A stretch of DNA of 57,266 nucleotides from Streptomyces noursei (lineage in GTDB: Bacteria > Actinomycetota > Actinomycetes > Streptomycetales > Streptomycetaceae). The translations under genes were made by a program, and so were the position numbers. Positions 43,867 to 52,483 of this stretch are shown one piece after another. The notes below the pieces were generated by a model. The model had not been told where the DNA came from. It did no database searches and worked only from the letters and a program-made list of their open reading frames with translations. The stretch lies in NCBI RefSeq assembly GCF_001646665.1, contig NZ_LWBU01000376.1, positions 1 to 57,266 on the forward strand. The letters run 5' to 3'. The number at the start of each line of letters is the position of its first letter. The first letter of the stretch is position 1.

Positions 43867-43987
43867 CTGTCGTTCCTCTCCGAAGCCGGGAACACCGATG
43901 CTTCCCCACGCGGGCGGTCCGATGGTGAAGCCCCGGCGAACAACCGCTGTCCTTGCGGAGAAGGGGCAGTTCGCCGCGGGCGGCCGG

Positions 43988-46900
43988 TCACCGCCGGGCC
44001 TCCTCCCATGCCCGGGCGAAGAGTTCGTGCACCGGCAGCGGGGGCAGCAGACGGGTGAACGGGCCCCGCACGGTGGTGCCGTCCGTCGTGGCGCCGTACG
44101 CGGTGAGCTTCGCCGTCTCCAGGGGCAGGTGCGGGGACGCGATGTCGGTCCACGGGCCGGGGACGAAAGCAGTGCGGCCCGCGCGGGAGCGCTTCCCCGT
44201 CTCGACGGCGCCGGTCGCCGCCAGCTCGGCCTGTGCCTTCTTGTGCCGGGCCGCCGTCCAGCCGTTCCAGCGCCGTACGTTCTGGTCCGTCGGCCGTGCC
44301 AGGGCCAGGAGTTGGAGGTACAGGGCGGCGGCGTCCGGGCCCACGGCGAGGTGGTCGGACACCTCGGCGTTCAGGTCGGGCGCGCTGTGGCGGGGGTTCG
44401 CCTCGTACGCGCCCGCCGGCACCGGCGTCTCCTCGGCGCGCCGGACCATGCGGGCCAGGCCGCCCTCCGCGTCGTACAGCACGTCGATCCGGCGCGCGGC
44501 CTCCTCGACGCGGGTGTCCTTCCGGCGGGTGGCCAGCCCCGACGGGCGGAGGAAGACCTCCGTGCCCGGTACGGCGACGACGAGGCACCCGTCGCTGTAG
44601 GGCACCGACGGGTTGTCGCGGCCGTAGTCGGACCACGTACAGGGCACCACCGGGCCGTCGTAGGGCCTGAACGCCGGGTCGGCGGCGGCGGCGCGGGCCA
44701 GGTGGGCGTCCCGGCCGGCGGGGACGAGCATGCCGGGGTCGTCCAGAATGCGGAGCACCTCCGCGTGGAGCGCACGGGCGTGCTCCCGGGCGGGGTCTCC
44801 GACCGGGCGTTCGGTGAGGAGCCAGACCAGTGCGGTGGCGGGCAGGATGAACGGCAGGTTCGTGGGCCAGACGGTCTCCCCGGGACGGCCGTCGTCCTGT
44901 GCGTGGTGGAGGCTCAGGCCGCCGGTGCTGGTCCCCGCGAGGACGAAGCGCGGGGCCGTGCCGTCCTGTTCGGGCGCCGTCCGGGCCTCCCGGCCGCCGG
45001 CGGGGGCGGAGAGGCGGCGGGCCCATGCGATGCCGAGGCCCAGGTCGGCGTCGAGGGCGCCCGCCAGGTCCTCGTCGGCGTACGGCTGCCGGCCGACCAG
45101 GCGGTTCCACACGTCGGCCATCCGCTCGGCGGCGCGGACCGTTCCGCCGTCCGCCCACAGGTCGGCCGGGTCGTCGGGGATGCCGGCGGCAAGGATCGCC
45201 CCGGTGCCCGACGGGCCGATGGTGTGGGGCAGTCCCTCGTACACGGACGCGGCGTCCTTGTCGGCCTTGTAGGGCGACGAACGCAGCAGCTTCTTCCGGT
45301 CGTCGTAGTCCCGGGGACGGGGCATCCCGGCCAGGACCAGGGTCGCGAGGGAACGCCGGGCCCCGGTGCGGCGGCAGAAGGCGAGCACGGCGTCGGGGTC
45401 AGGCGCCAGCGGTCCGTGTTCCGCGAGGAGTTCCAGGAACCGGATCAGCCGGGAGGCGTCGTCCCGGGTCACCGTGACGGTCACGGTGTGGGGCGCGCTC
45501 GCCCGGTCCGGGTTGGTCACCTCCTCGGCGGTGATCGTCCCGGCGGGGGCCGGGGCGTCGGCCGGCTGGACGAAGCGCACCCTGCCCGCCCAGTCGGGCG
45601 GCCCGGAGAACGCGGTCCGCGGGTGCGCGCCGCCCGGGGCGCCGGGGGCACCATGGCCGGCGCTCGTGTCGGGGGCGACGGTGGCCCGGCCGGTGCGCCA
45701 GCTGCTGCCCCGTACGGCGAAGGGCTGGTCGGCCCAGGTGCTCAGCAGCGCCGTGAGCGCGGCCCGGTGGTCGTCGGCCGTGACGGACACGGCGGCACGC
45801 CACACCACGGCGTCGATGTGCCCGAGCAGGACGCTCCAGTCGAACGGCGGCGTGTGCGGGGCGAGCCGGCGTGTCTCGTCGTCCAGGTCGCCGCGCAGGA
45901 ACGCGCCGTCCGCGGCGACGGCGGTGAGCGTCGCCGGATGGGGCTGGGGGTCGCGGTGGTCGCTGTATGCGCGGAACTCCGGCAGGAGGCCCCACAGTGC
46001 GGGGACCAGTTCGGTGTCGGGGACCGGGGCGGGCAGCCGGACCGCCGGTCCGGAGCGCATGATGGCGACCCGCCGGGACAGCTCGCGGCGGCGGTGGAGC
46101 ACGTCGGCCGCCAGCCGGGCGGCCCGGCGGACCGCGTCCGCGACCCTGGCGTCGGACACTCCTGCCGGGACCTGCCCCGGGTCGGCGAGAAGGGCACGCG
46201 CCGCCTCGTCGGTCGTGGCGCGCAGGGCGGCCGAGGTGGCGGTGTCGCGCGGGGTGAGGAAGTGCCAGAAGGCGGGCGGGGGAAAGGGCGTGTCGGTGTG
46301 GGAGCGGCGCCCGGTCTGGTAACGGGGCGCGTCCGCGGCGGGGAAGCCGCGCACCTCCCACAGCAGGGAGCCGTCCTCGGAGGCGTGGCAGCGGATGCTC
46401 GTCTCTTCGGCGAGGACGCCCTCCTCGCCGCCCTCGGGCATACGGAGGATGCCCCAGGGTTCCTGTCCGGGTGCCGAGACCCGGTAGGTGGCACTGCGCC
46501 CGTCGACGCCTTCGAGGACGAACGCGGTGGGGGCCTCCCCCTGGTGGTCGGTGCGGCGCAGTACCCGGCAGCCGGCCAGGTGGCCCGCCTGTCCGAGCGG
46601 GGAGGCGGGGGCGCCCGGCGGGAGCGGTGCGAGGGTGGCGCCCCTGGGGAACGGCGCGGTGTGCGGGGGCAGGTCGCCGGTGGTGTGGAACTCGGGGAGC
46701 GCGGTGTCCTCGGTGCGGGCGCCGGTCACGGGGTCGAGCCGGGCCCAGCCGTGGAAGTAGGTGTCGGAGCTCCACAGGCGGCGCCCGTCGGACATCTGCA
46801 GGTCGAACCCGCCGATGCCCTCGCGCCCGCCGGGGCGCAGGACGCGCTCGCCGTCGTGGCGGCCGGTGCCGTCGGCCGTCGCGAAGTGGTAGCCGAGGCC

Positions 46901-48652
46901 GCCCCTGATCGAGCCGTCGAACGCGGTGATCCCGTGGACGTTCTCGGGGGTGAAGACGTCCTCGGGCCGGTCGGTCCAGAAGGCGTGCTCGGCGTAACCG
47001 GATCCGGTGGTGGTCCAGCCGATGAGGAAGTGCCCGCCGACGAAGTGCGCGGAGCAGGCGGTGACGTCAGCCGGGAGGGAGAAGGTGCAGGAGGCGCGTC
47101 GTCCGGCGTGGTCGACGGCGACGGCCCGGGTGGCCGAGTACACGGTGAGTACCGGCCAGGTGCAGGTGACGCCGGTGACGGTGTCGCCTGCCCGGTGGAA
47201 CTCGGCGAGCGCGTCGTCGAGGGCCGGCCAGCCCAGCTCGTCGGGCAGCCCGGCGCGCAGCGAACGGGCCAGCGGGCCCACCAGGTCCAGCTCCGCCAGC
47301 GCCTCCTCGATGCCGTCGAGTGCGGTCGCGGTGGGCCGGTCGAGCAGGGTCGCCAGCTCGTCCACGGCCTCGTCGGCGGCCCCCAGCCCGCCGCCGCGCA
47401 GGGCGTCGAGCAGCCGGTCGACCCGGCGGTGCACCTCGGCGGCGATGCCCGAGTTCTCGGGGAGGCGGGTGATCGCCGTGCCGGGCGCGCGGGAGCCGGA
47501 GAAGCGTCCGCGCAGCAGCTCCTCCTGGACGGTGCCCTCCAGGCGCGGCCCGAAGACGGGGTCGGCGGCGAGGGCCTTCAGGTCGCGGCGCGAGCGGTCG
47601 CCCCAGAACTCCAGGCGTACGCGTCCGCCCGGGTCCTCGATGGGGATGCCCTCGGCGAGGCAGGCGTCGAGCAGGTCGGCGTCGAGGCCGGTGGAGCGCC
47701 ACTTCCTCTCGTGGAGGCGCACGGCGACGCCGGCGGCGCGCAGCCGCGGGGCGAGGAGGGTGACGATGTCGAACAGTTCCGGTGGCATCGGCTGGCTGAC
47801 GATGCCACCGCCGGACGGGCGGAAGGCGTAGTCGCAGGCGAACCGGCCCAGCCAGGCGGCGTGTCCGCCCTCGGGGACGATCCGGCCGGCCGCCAGCGCC
47901 GCGGTCGCTCCGCAGCCGTGCAGCAGTCGCAGCCAGGAGGCGGCGTCGCTCTTCGAGGTGGGGAAGAGGTCGACGAGGGCGGCGTTCACCCCGTCGCCCT
48001 GCGGGTGCTCGGCCAGGACGGGGGTCGCCGCCGCCAGCAGGGCGTCGGGCACGGCCTTGCCGCGTGCCTGGGCGAGGACCGCGCCGAGGACCCGGGCCTC
48101 CTCGTCGGTGCCCATGCCCGCCGACCGGGCCGACGCCCTGACGCGGCGCGCCAGGTCGGCGGGGAGTTCACCGGGGGAGGCCGCCCAGACGGTCAGCAGC
48201 CGGACGTACTCCTCGTGGGCCTCCGTCGGCGGGAGGGTGTCCGCGAGCCACTGCTGATGGGCCGTCAGCTCCTTGGCGGGCAGCGCGCCGGCGCGGGCGA
48301 ACAGCAGTGTGTTCTCGCGGTGGTGGTCCGCGTCGACGGTCAGGGCGTGCTCCCGCTCCGCCTTCCTGGCCTCCGCGTACGCCCGCCCCGCGTGGCGCGG
48401 GGAGCGCACCGCGGCCGTGAGCCAGTGCCCCACCGTGTCCCAGAACCAGGGCCGGTGGTCGGGCGGCAGCTGCCCGGCCCGTATCGCGACACGGTCCAGG
48501 AACCGCCCCGGCTTCTCCCACGCCACGGGCAGGTCCTTGCCGGTGGCGTCGAGCAGCTCCCGGGCCGCGGGCGCGGATCCGGGGTCGTGGGCCAGGACCC
48601 AATCGGCGTACATCCGGGAGGAGATGGGCTTGGCGGGCAGCGCGACGTTCAT
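43988..48652 (-). CDS. Very large protein, paralog of the MoxR-locus protein
   Basis: A 1554-aa protein sharing the overall plan of the protein at 7317-12365. Compare DAAALYLQLLALARPTDQNVRRWNGW here with the corresponding DAAALYLMLLAMPDPTDRN region there, and AQAELAATGAV with RAELAATDLV. It also shares EARKAEREHALTVD near residue 95 with ARKSEANHGLTID. ATG 48652 lacks a good ribosome-binding site and lies 7 nt from a TGTCAGTG-type promoter. No DUF4132, MoxR or VWA gene accompanies it, so it is an orphan member. Function unknown. Confidence 0.85.
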   Translation of the reverse strand: MNVALPAKPISSRMYADWVLAHDPGSAPAARELLDATGKDLPVAWEKPGRFLDRVAIRAGQLPPDHRPWFWDTVGHWLTAAVRSPRHAGRAYAEARKAEREHALTVDADHHRENTLLFARAGALPAKELTAHQQWLADTLPPTEAHEEYVRLLTVWAASPGELPADLARRVRASARSAGMGTDEEARVLGAVLAQARGKAVPDALLAAATPVLAEHPQGDGVNAALVDLFPTSKSDAASWLRLLHGCGATAALAAGRIVPEGGHAAWLGRFACDYAFRPSGGGIVSQPMPPELFDIVTLLAPRLRAAGVAVRLHERKWRSTGLDADLLDACLAEGIPIEDPGGRVRLEFWGDRSRRDLKALAADPVFGPRLEGTVQEELLRGRFSGSRAPGTAITRLPENSGIAAEVHRRVDRLLDALRGGGLGAADEAVDELATLLDRPTATALDGIEEALAELDLVGPLARSLRAGLPDELGWPALDDALAEFHRAGDTVTGVTCTWPVLTVYSATRAVAVDHAGRRASCTFSLPADVTACSAHFVGGHFLIGWTTTGSGYAEHAFWTDRPEDVFTPENVHGITAFDGSIRGGLGYHFATADGTGRHDGERVLRPGGREGIGGFDLQMSDGRRLWSSDTYFHGWARLDPVTGARTEDTALPEFHTTGDLPPHTAPFPRGATLAPLPPGAPASPLGQAGHLAGCRVLRRTDHQGEAPTAFVLEGVDGRSATYRVSAPGQEPWGILRMPEGGEEGVLAEETSIRCHASEDGSLLWEVRGFPAADAPRYQTGRRSHTDTPFPPPAFWHFLTPRDTATSAALRATTDEAARALLADPGQVPAGVSDARVADAVRRAARLAADVLHRRRELSRRVAIMRSGPAVRLPAPVPDTELVPALWGLLPEFRAYSDHRDPQPHPATLTAVAADGAFLRGDLDDETRRLAPHTPPFDWSVLLGHIDAVVWRAAVSVTADDHRAALTALLSTWADQPFAVRGSSWRTGRATVAPDTSAGHGAPGAPGGAHPRTAFSGPPDWAGRVRFVQPADAPAPAGTITAEEVTNPDRASAPHTVTVTVTRDDASRLIRFLELLAEHGPLAPDPDAVLAFCRRTGARRSLATLVLAGMPRPRDYDDRKKLLRSSPYKADKDAASVYEGLPHTIGPSGTGAILAAGIPDDPADLWADGGTVRAAERMADVWNRLVGRQPYADEDLAGALDADLGLGIAWARRLSAPAGGREARTAPEQDGTAPRFVLAGTSTGGLSLHHAQDDGRPGETVWPTNLPFILPATALVWLLTERPVGDPAREHARALHAEVLRILDDPGMLVPAGRDAHLARAAAADPAFRPYDGPVVPCTWSDYGRDNPSVPYSDGCLVVAVPGTEVFLRPSGLATRRKDTRVEEAARRIDVLYDAEGGLARMVRRAEETPVPAGAYEANPRHSAPDLNAEVSDHLAVGPDAAALYLQLLALARPTDQNVRRWNGWTAARHKKAQAELAATGAVETGKRSRAGRTAFVPGPWTDIASPHLPLETAKLTAYGATTDGTTVRGPFTRLLPPLPVHELFARAWEEARR

Positions 48653-48659
48653 GGGAGGA

Positions 48660-48682
48660 ATCCTGGCACGGGCCACTGACAG
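48660..48682 (-). promoter_or_regulatory. TGTCAGTG-type promoter of the orphan large paralog
   Basis: Minus strand CTGTCAGTG, eight bases (GCCCGTGC), CAGGAT, then 7 nt to ATG 48652. Same layout as the YjbR and 42440 promoters. Confidence 0.55.
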
Positions 48683-48940
48683 CGCCGGATGCGGTGTCCG
48701 GCCGCCGGCGCGGGGCGGTGTGCGCGGGGCGGCGGGCGGCCGGAGACCCGCTTCTCGAACCCGTTGTGGGCGTACGGCTCGTCGTCGAGGGCCGGGACCT
48801 CCTGAAGCCGCACGCGTGGGGGGCCCGGGCACTCGCGCAACCGCCGCACGCCCTGTTCCCGCTCCCCGGTCTCCCGGTGGAGCGCCCCGACTCCGGCCGG
48901 AGAACGGGTGGCGGGGCCGCATCCGGCCCGTGCGCCCGGC

Positions 48941-49126
48941 TCAGTCGTCGGGGTGGGTCTCGGTCCGCACCGACCACGAACGGCCCTCGCACCCGGCGGG
49001 CAGGGGCGGGAAGCGGTGCCCCTTCACGTCGGTGCTCCAGTGGTGGCCGGCTCCGCAGTCGCACTCGTGGATCCCGCTGGCGGGCACGATCTCGCCGGGG
49101 TGCCACCAGGTCTTCTCCTCGTTCAT
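48941..49126 (-). CDS. Small zinc-ribbon-like protein
   Basis: A 61-aa protein: KTWWHPGEIVPASGIHECDCGAGHHW, then GHRFPPLPAGCEGRSW in pieces. PGEIVPASGI-x-EC-x-C recalls YjzC-like or rubredoxin-type small proteins; C22, C24, the H residues and C45 may bind zinc. It starts at ATG 49126. Conserved small proteins of this type occur in many streptomycetes; role unknown. Confidence 0.78.
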   Translation of the reverse strand: MNEEKTWWHPGEIVPASGIHECDCGAGHHWSTDVKGHRFPPLPAGCEGRSWSVRTETHPDD

Positions 49127-49339
49127 GACTTCTGTCCACGGCGTCGTCCCCGGCTCCGCGACCCGGCGACCGGTCGGTCACTTGCGGTCCGGACACGCCA
49201 GAAGAACGCCGTGTACGAGCACTGACCGGCCATCTTCGGCCGTTTCCGATCACGCGTTAATCTCCCTCCCCTCCTGGGCGTCCAGGGGTGACGGCGCAAT
49301 CCGCGCCGCGCTCTCTCACGGAAGATCGGGAGCCCTTGC

Positions 49340-49624
49340 ATGACGTCGTCCCTGGACTGGGTCGGATGGGTCACGGCCGCGCTGGGCGCCGCTCAGGCGC
49401 TGGGCGCCGTACGGCGCCTGCTGTGGAGGCGGCGGCCCGCCCGGCGCGCGCCGGACGCGGGCATCCGCGCGGGCCTCGGCACGGGCTACGGAACGGAGCA
49501 GCGACCGTGCGGGTGCCTGGTGCCCCGGGTGCTGCGGTACGAGGCGGCCGACGGCAGCACGCTGACCGTCTGGACGGTGCGGCCGGTGCCGGACGGGTGC
49601 CGCGAGGAGAGCCGCCTGTGGTGA
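49340..49624 (+). CDS. Hypothetical protein upstream of sigma factor
   Basis: A 94-aa protein with a possible N-terminal membrane segment (WVGWVTAALGAAQALGAV) followed by a basic stretch (RRLLWRRRPARR), then a small C-terminal domain with CGCLVPRVLRYEA and LTVWTVRPVPDG. ATG 49340 has GGGAG at 7 nt. The stop overlaps the sigma factor start (GTGA), so it is the first gene of the sigma/IclR/archease series. Could act as an accessory to the sigma factor; unproven. Confidence 0.68.
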   Translation: MTSSLDWVGWVTAALGAAQALGAVRRLLWRRRPARRAPDAGIRAGLGTGYGTEQRPCGCLVPRVLRYEAADGSTLTVWTVRPVPDGCREESRLW

Positions 49625-50214
49625 CCGACGTACCGCCCGACGAACCGCTCCGGCTGCCGGGGAGCCTCGGCCGGCAGCTGCTGGAGATCTACCCGGCGTA
49701 CATCGAGCGGGCACCGCACGCCCTGCGCCGGGCCTTCGGGATCTCGCTGGTCCAGGGGCAGGACGTCGCGCAGGAGGCGTTCCTGCGGGTGGCCCGCGCG
49801 TGCCTCACCGGCCGGGCCGCGCCCGGCGAGCGGCTGATGGCCTACCTGCTGGGCGCGGCCCGCAACCTGGCCGTCAGCACGTTCCGTCAGGAGCGGTCCG
49901 TGCTGGTGGCGGACCCCGTGCTGAGCCGGCTCCAGGAGCGGCGGCGGACCGCGCCGGCCGGTGACCTGCGGGTGCTGCACGAACTGGTGGTGCCCGCGAT
50001 CGAGGAGATGGCACCCGGGTCGCGGCGGCGGATCGTCGAGCTCCAGGCCCGGGGGCTGGAGGACCGGGAGATCGCCGAAGCGCCCGGGATATCCCTGGAG
50101 AACCTGAGGGTCCAGCGGCACAGGGCGATCGTCGAGCTGCGGCGCAGGCTCGGACGGCATTGCCGCCCCCAGCGGCGGAAGGACACGGCGGTGCACGGAA
50201 AGGGAATCAGGTGA
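49621..50214 (+). CDS. ECF-like sigma-70 family factor
   Basis: A 197-aa sigma factor. Region 2 is in about 30-85 (VQGQDVAQEAFLRVARACL, YLLGAARNLAVSTFRQE). Region 4 is in 130-180 (GLEDREIAEAPGISLENLRVQRHRAIVELRRRLG). The HTH has Pro in EAPGIS where Leu or Ala-Leu is usual, a possible helix breaker. GTG 49621 overlaps the stop before it. It is coupled by GTGA to the IclR-type gene downstream; such sigma/IclR pairs recur in the genus. Confidence 0.83.
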   Translation: MTDVPPDEPLRLPGSLGRQLLEIYPAYIERAPHALRRAFGISLVQGQDVAQEAFLRVARACLTGRAAPGERLMAYLLGAARNLAVSTFRQERSVLVADPVLSRLQERRRTAPAGDLRVLHELVVPAIEEMAPGSRRRIVELQARGLEDREIAEAPGISLENLRVQRHRAIVELRRRLGRHCRPQRRKDTAVHGKGIR

Positions 50215-51875
50215 GTGATGTGAGCAGGTACGACGGTCCCCGGGACGAGTGCTCAGAACCGCCGGTTCCGGCCGGGCTCACCGATCTGCTGCGGGAGTTG
50301 GAGGGAACCGGGGACTTCTGGGACCGCCCGTACGGGACGGGCGGCCCCGCCTGCGACGGTGCGGCCGAGGAGGAGCGGGCCCTGGTGAACTCCCTCTACC
50401 GGCTGGGCACCAAGGCGCTGCGCCGCGGGGAGCTGGCCGCGGCGGCGGACCTGCTGGGGCGGGCCGGCGAGCAGGGCCACCCCGGAGCGCTGTTCCGCCT
50501 GGCGGTCGTCGTCCACCGCCGGTACGGGGACGAGGGCCGTGAGGACGCCGAGTTCCTGGTGGCCGAGGCGGCCCGGCTGGGACACGGTGACGCCCGGGCG
50601 ATGCTGGAGGCGGCCCTGGCCCCGGAGACGGCCGGGGGCACGGCCACGACCACGGGCACGACCGGGGACCACGGTCACGGGATCGCGGCACAGGACGCGG
50701 AGTTCTCCGGCGAGGTCCGCGCCGCCCTGGGACTGTCCCCGGCCGCGGCCGCGCGGAGCCGCAATCCGGCCGGGCACCCGCCTTCGCCCCCGGCCGCCCC
50801 TTCCCGGGGCGCGCCCCCGCGGGACGACGGCGCCGGCGCGGCGGTGGTGGCGCACGTCGTCACGCCCGCACCCCCTCCCCCACCCGCACCCGCGCTCCGC
50901 CCGCCGCCCGTCGGCCTGTGGGTGCCGGGCGGCCGGGCCGGGCCCGGCACCCTGTGGACGCCGTCGCCGCTGCGGTCCCCGTACCTGGTGGACCTCGCCC
51001 GGCAGGTGCCGGCCGCACACGAGTCGGCCGAGCGGTGGCGGCAGGCCATGCGCGTGCTGGACGTCCTCCGCACCATCGGCGGCGCGGACGGGCCGCTGAG
51101 CGCCGACCGGATCGCACGCGGCACCGGCCTGGAGACGACGGCGCTCGAACAGCTGCTGACCTGGCTGGCCGAGCAGCGGCTGGTGGCGGTCCCGGAACCC
51201 GGTGCCTACGGGGCGGGCCCGCTCCTGCGCCTCTGGGCCGAGCACGAGGGCACCGAGCGCGAGAACGCCCTGCGGAAGGTGCTGTCCGAGCTGCGGGACC
51301 GGGTGGGGGCGGCGGTGTACGTGAGCCACTACGCCGACGGGGAAGTACGCGTCACCCAGTGCGCCGCCGGGCCGGACGCGCCCGCGGTGCGCGAGCACGT
51401 GCCCTTCCGCGAGGCCGCGCACGCCAGCGCGGTCGGCAAGAGCCTGCTGGCGCAGCTGGACTTCGAGGGCCGCATGGACCACCTCGACCGGCGCAGGCCC
51501 GTCCCGCTGACCCAGCGGACCATCACCGATCACCGGCACCTGTTCCAGGCGCTCGACCACCACGGGCCGCAGGCCGCCCAGTTCGACCTGCTCGAGTACT
51601 CCGACGACGAGGTGTGCGTCGCCTTCCCGCTCACCGTCGCCGGCCGGGCCGGCTGCGTGGCCCTGTCGCTGCCGCTCACGCAGAAGCACCGGCTCCTGGA
51701 AGCGGCCGACGCCCTGAGCAGCCGCTCGGCGACCCTCCTGGCGACCCTGCTCCTCGCCGAGGACCCGCCCGCCGCGGACGGACAGGACGCCACCCGGGAC
51801 GGACAGTGCGCCGCCCGGGACGAGGGGGAGGCGGAGGTCTTCGTCCGCACGGGCGCGCCGCCCCGGGTGGAGTAA
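50211..51875 (+). CDS. IclR-type regulator with N-terminal Sel1/TPR-like region
   Basis: A 554-aa protein. Residues about 45-150 contain helix pairs like Sel1 repeats (LGTKALRRGELAAAADLLGRAGEQGHPGALFRLA, in parts). A Pro/Ala-rich linker follows (about 170-250). From about 280 there is an IclR HTH (LDVLRTIGGADGPLSADRIARGTGL) and then the IclR effector domain (AAHASAVGKSLLAQL; ITDHRHLFQALDHH). GTG 50211 overlaps the sigma gene stop. The extended N-terminus may couple protein-protein sensing with regulation of, or by, the sigma factor. Confidence 0.85.
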   Translation: MSDVSRYDGPRDECSEPPVPAGLTDLLRELEGTGDFWDRPYGTGGPACDGAAEEERALVNSLYRLGTKALRRGELAAAADLLGRAGEQGHPGALFRLAVVVHRRYGDEGREDAEFLVAEAARLGHGDARAMLEAALAPETAGGTATTTGTTGDHGHGIAAQDAEFSGEVRAALGLSPAAAARSRNPAGHPPSPPAAPSRGAPPRDDGAGAAVVAHVVTPAPPPPPAPALRPPPVGLWVPGGRAGPGTLWTPSPLRSPYLVDLARQVPAAHESAERWRQAMRVLDVLRTIGGADGPLSADRIARGTGLETTALEQLLTWLAEQRLVAVPEPGAYGAGPLLRLWAEHEGTERENALRKVLSELRDRVGAAVYVSHYADGEVRVTQCAAGPDAPAVREHVPFREAAHASAVGKSLLAQLDFEGRMDHLDRRRPVPLTQRTITDHRHLFQALDHHGPQAAQFDLLEYSDDEVCVAFPLTVAGRAGCVALSLPLTQKHRLLEAADALSSRSATLLATLLLAEDPPAADGQDATRDGQCAARDEGEAEVFVRTGAPPRVE

Positions 51876-51878
51876 CCG

Positions 51879-52385
51879 GTGGCGCCGGGGAGGCATGCGG
51901 CGGGGCCGGAGGGGCACGCGGTCGGCATGGCCGGTGACACGGACGACGACACACGGGTCCGCCGCCCCGGGGCCTGCGGGCACCGGACGGTGCCGCACAC
52001 GGCTGACGTGCGCGTCGAGGCATGGGGCGCGAGCCGTGAGCAGTGCCTGGTGGAGGCGGTGCTCGGCATGGTCGAGTGCTTCGCGGACCTCACGGGGCAG
52101 CGCGCGACCGCCGTACGGCAGGTGCAGGTGGCCGAGGGCAGCGACGACGACCTGCTGGCCGCGCTGCTGGACGAGGTGGTCTTCCGACTGGAGGTGGACG
52201 GTGACGTGCCGGTGGACGTCGAGGTGGAGACGGTGGACGGCGGCGGGCTGGACGTGCGGATGGCGGTGACGGACGTGCGGTCGGTGCCGATCACCGGCGC
52301 CGTCCCGAAGGCCGTGTCCTGGCACGAACTGCACCTGGCACCGGGCCCGTACGGGTGGTCGTGCGCGGTGACGGTCGACGTCTGA
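51879..52385 (+). CDS. Archease
   Basis: A 168-aa archease. HRTVPHTADVRVEAWG carries the conserved His and Asp; DDLLAALLDEVVFRLEVDG and AVPKAVSWHELHL are further hallmarks, the latter with the metal-binding region. It activates RtcB by speeding its guanylylation. GTG 51879 lies 3 nt after the IclR-type gene stop, with GGTGGAG 6 nt upstream; ATG 51927 is an alternative start. Convergent with rtcB. Confidence 0.88.
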   Translation: MAPGRHAAGPEGHAVGMAGDTDDDTRVRRPGACGHRTVPHTADVRVEAWGASREQCLVEAVLGMVECFADLTGQRATAVRQVQVAEGSDDDLLAALLDEVVFRLEVDGDVPVDVEVETVDGGGLDVRMAVTDVRSVPITGAVPKAVSWHELHLAPGPYGWSCAVTVDV

Positions 52386-52391
52386 AGCCTC

Positions 52392-52415
52392 CGTCCGGCG
52401 CCACCTGGCCGGACG
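52392..52415. terminator. Hairpin between archease and rtcB
   Basis: CGTCCGG and CCGGACG flank a 10-nt loop, 6 bp after the archease stop. Fits a terminator shared by the convergent pair. Confidence 0.5.
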
Positions 52416-52483
52416 CCCGCCCGGGCACCGGACGACCCGCGCCGGTCACCCGACCGGACCGGACGCGCCCGCCCGCCGGACGG

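Noticed and set aside
43643..48679. A 1678-codon open frame on the plus strand
   Set aside because: Antisense shadow of the 1554-aa paralog and of pstS; no recognisable domain.
48694..49128. 144-codon plus-strand frame with LVVEGRDLL-like stretch
   Set aside because: Overlaps the well-supported zinc-ribbon gene on the other strand; only about 40 codons look protein-like and no start or ribosome-binding site fits.
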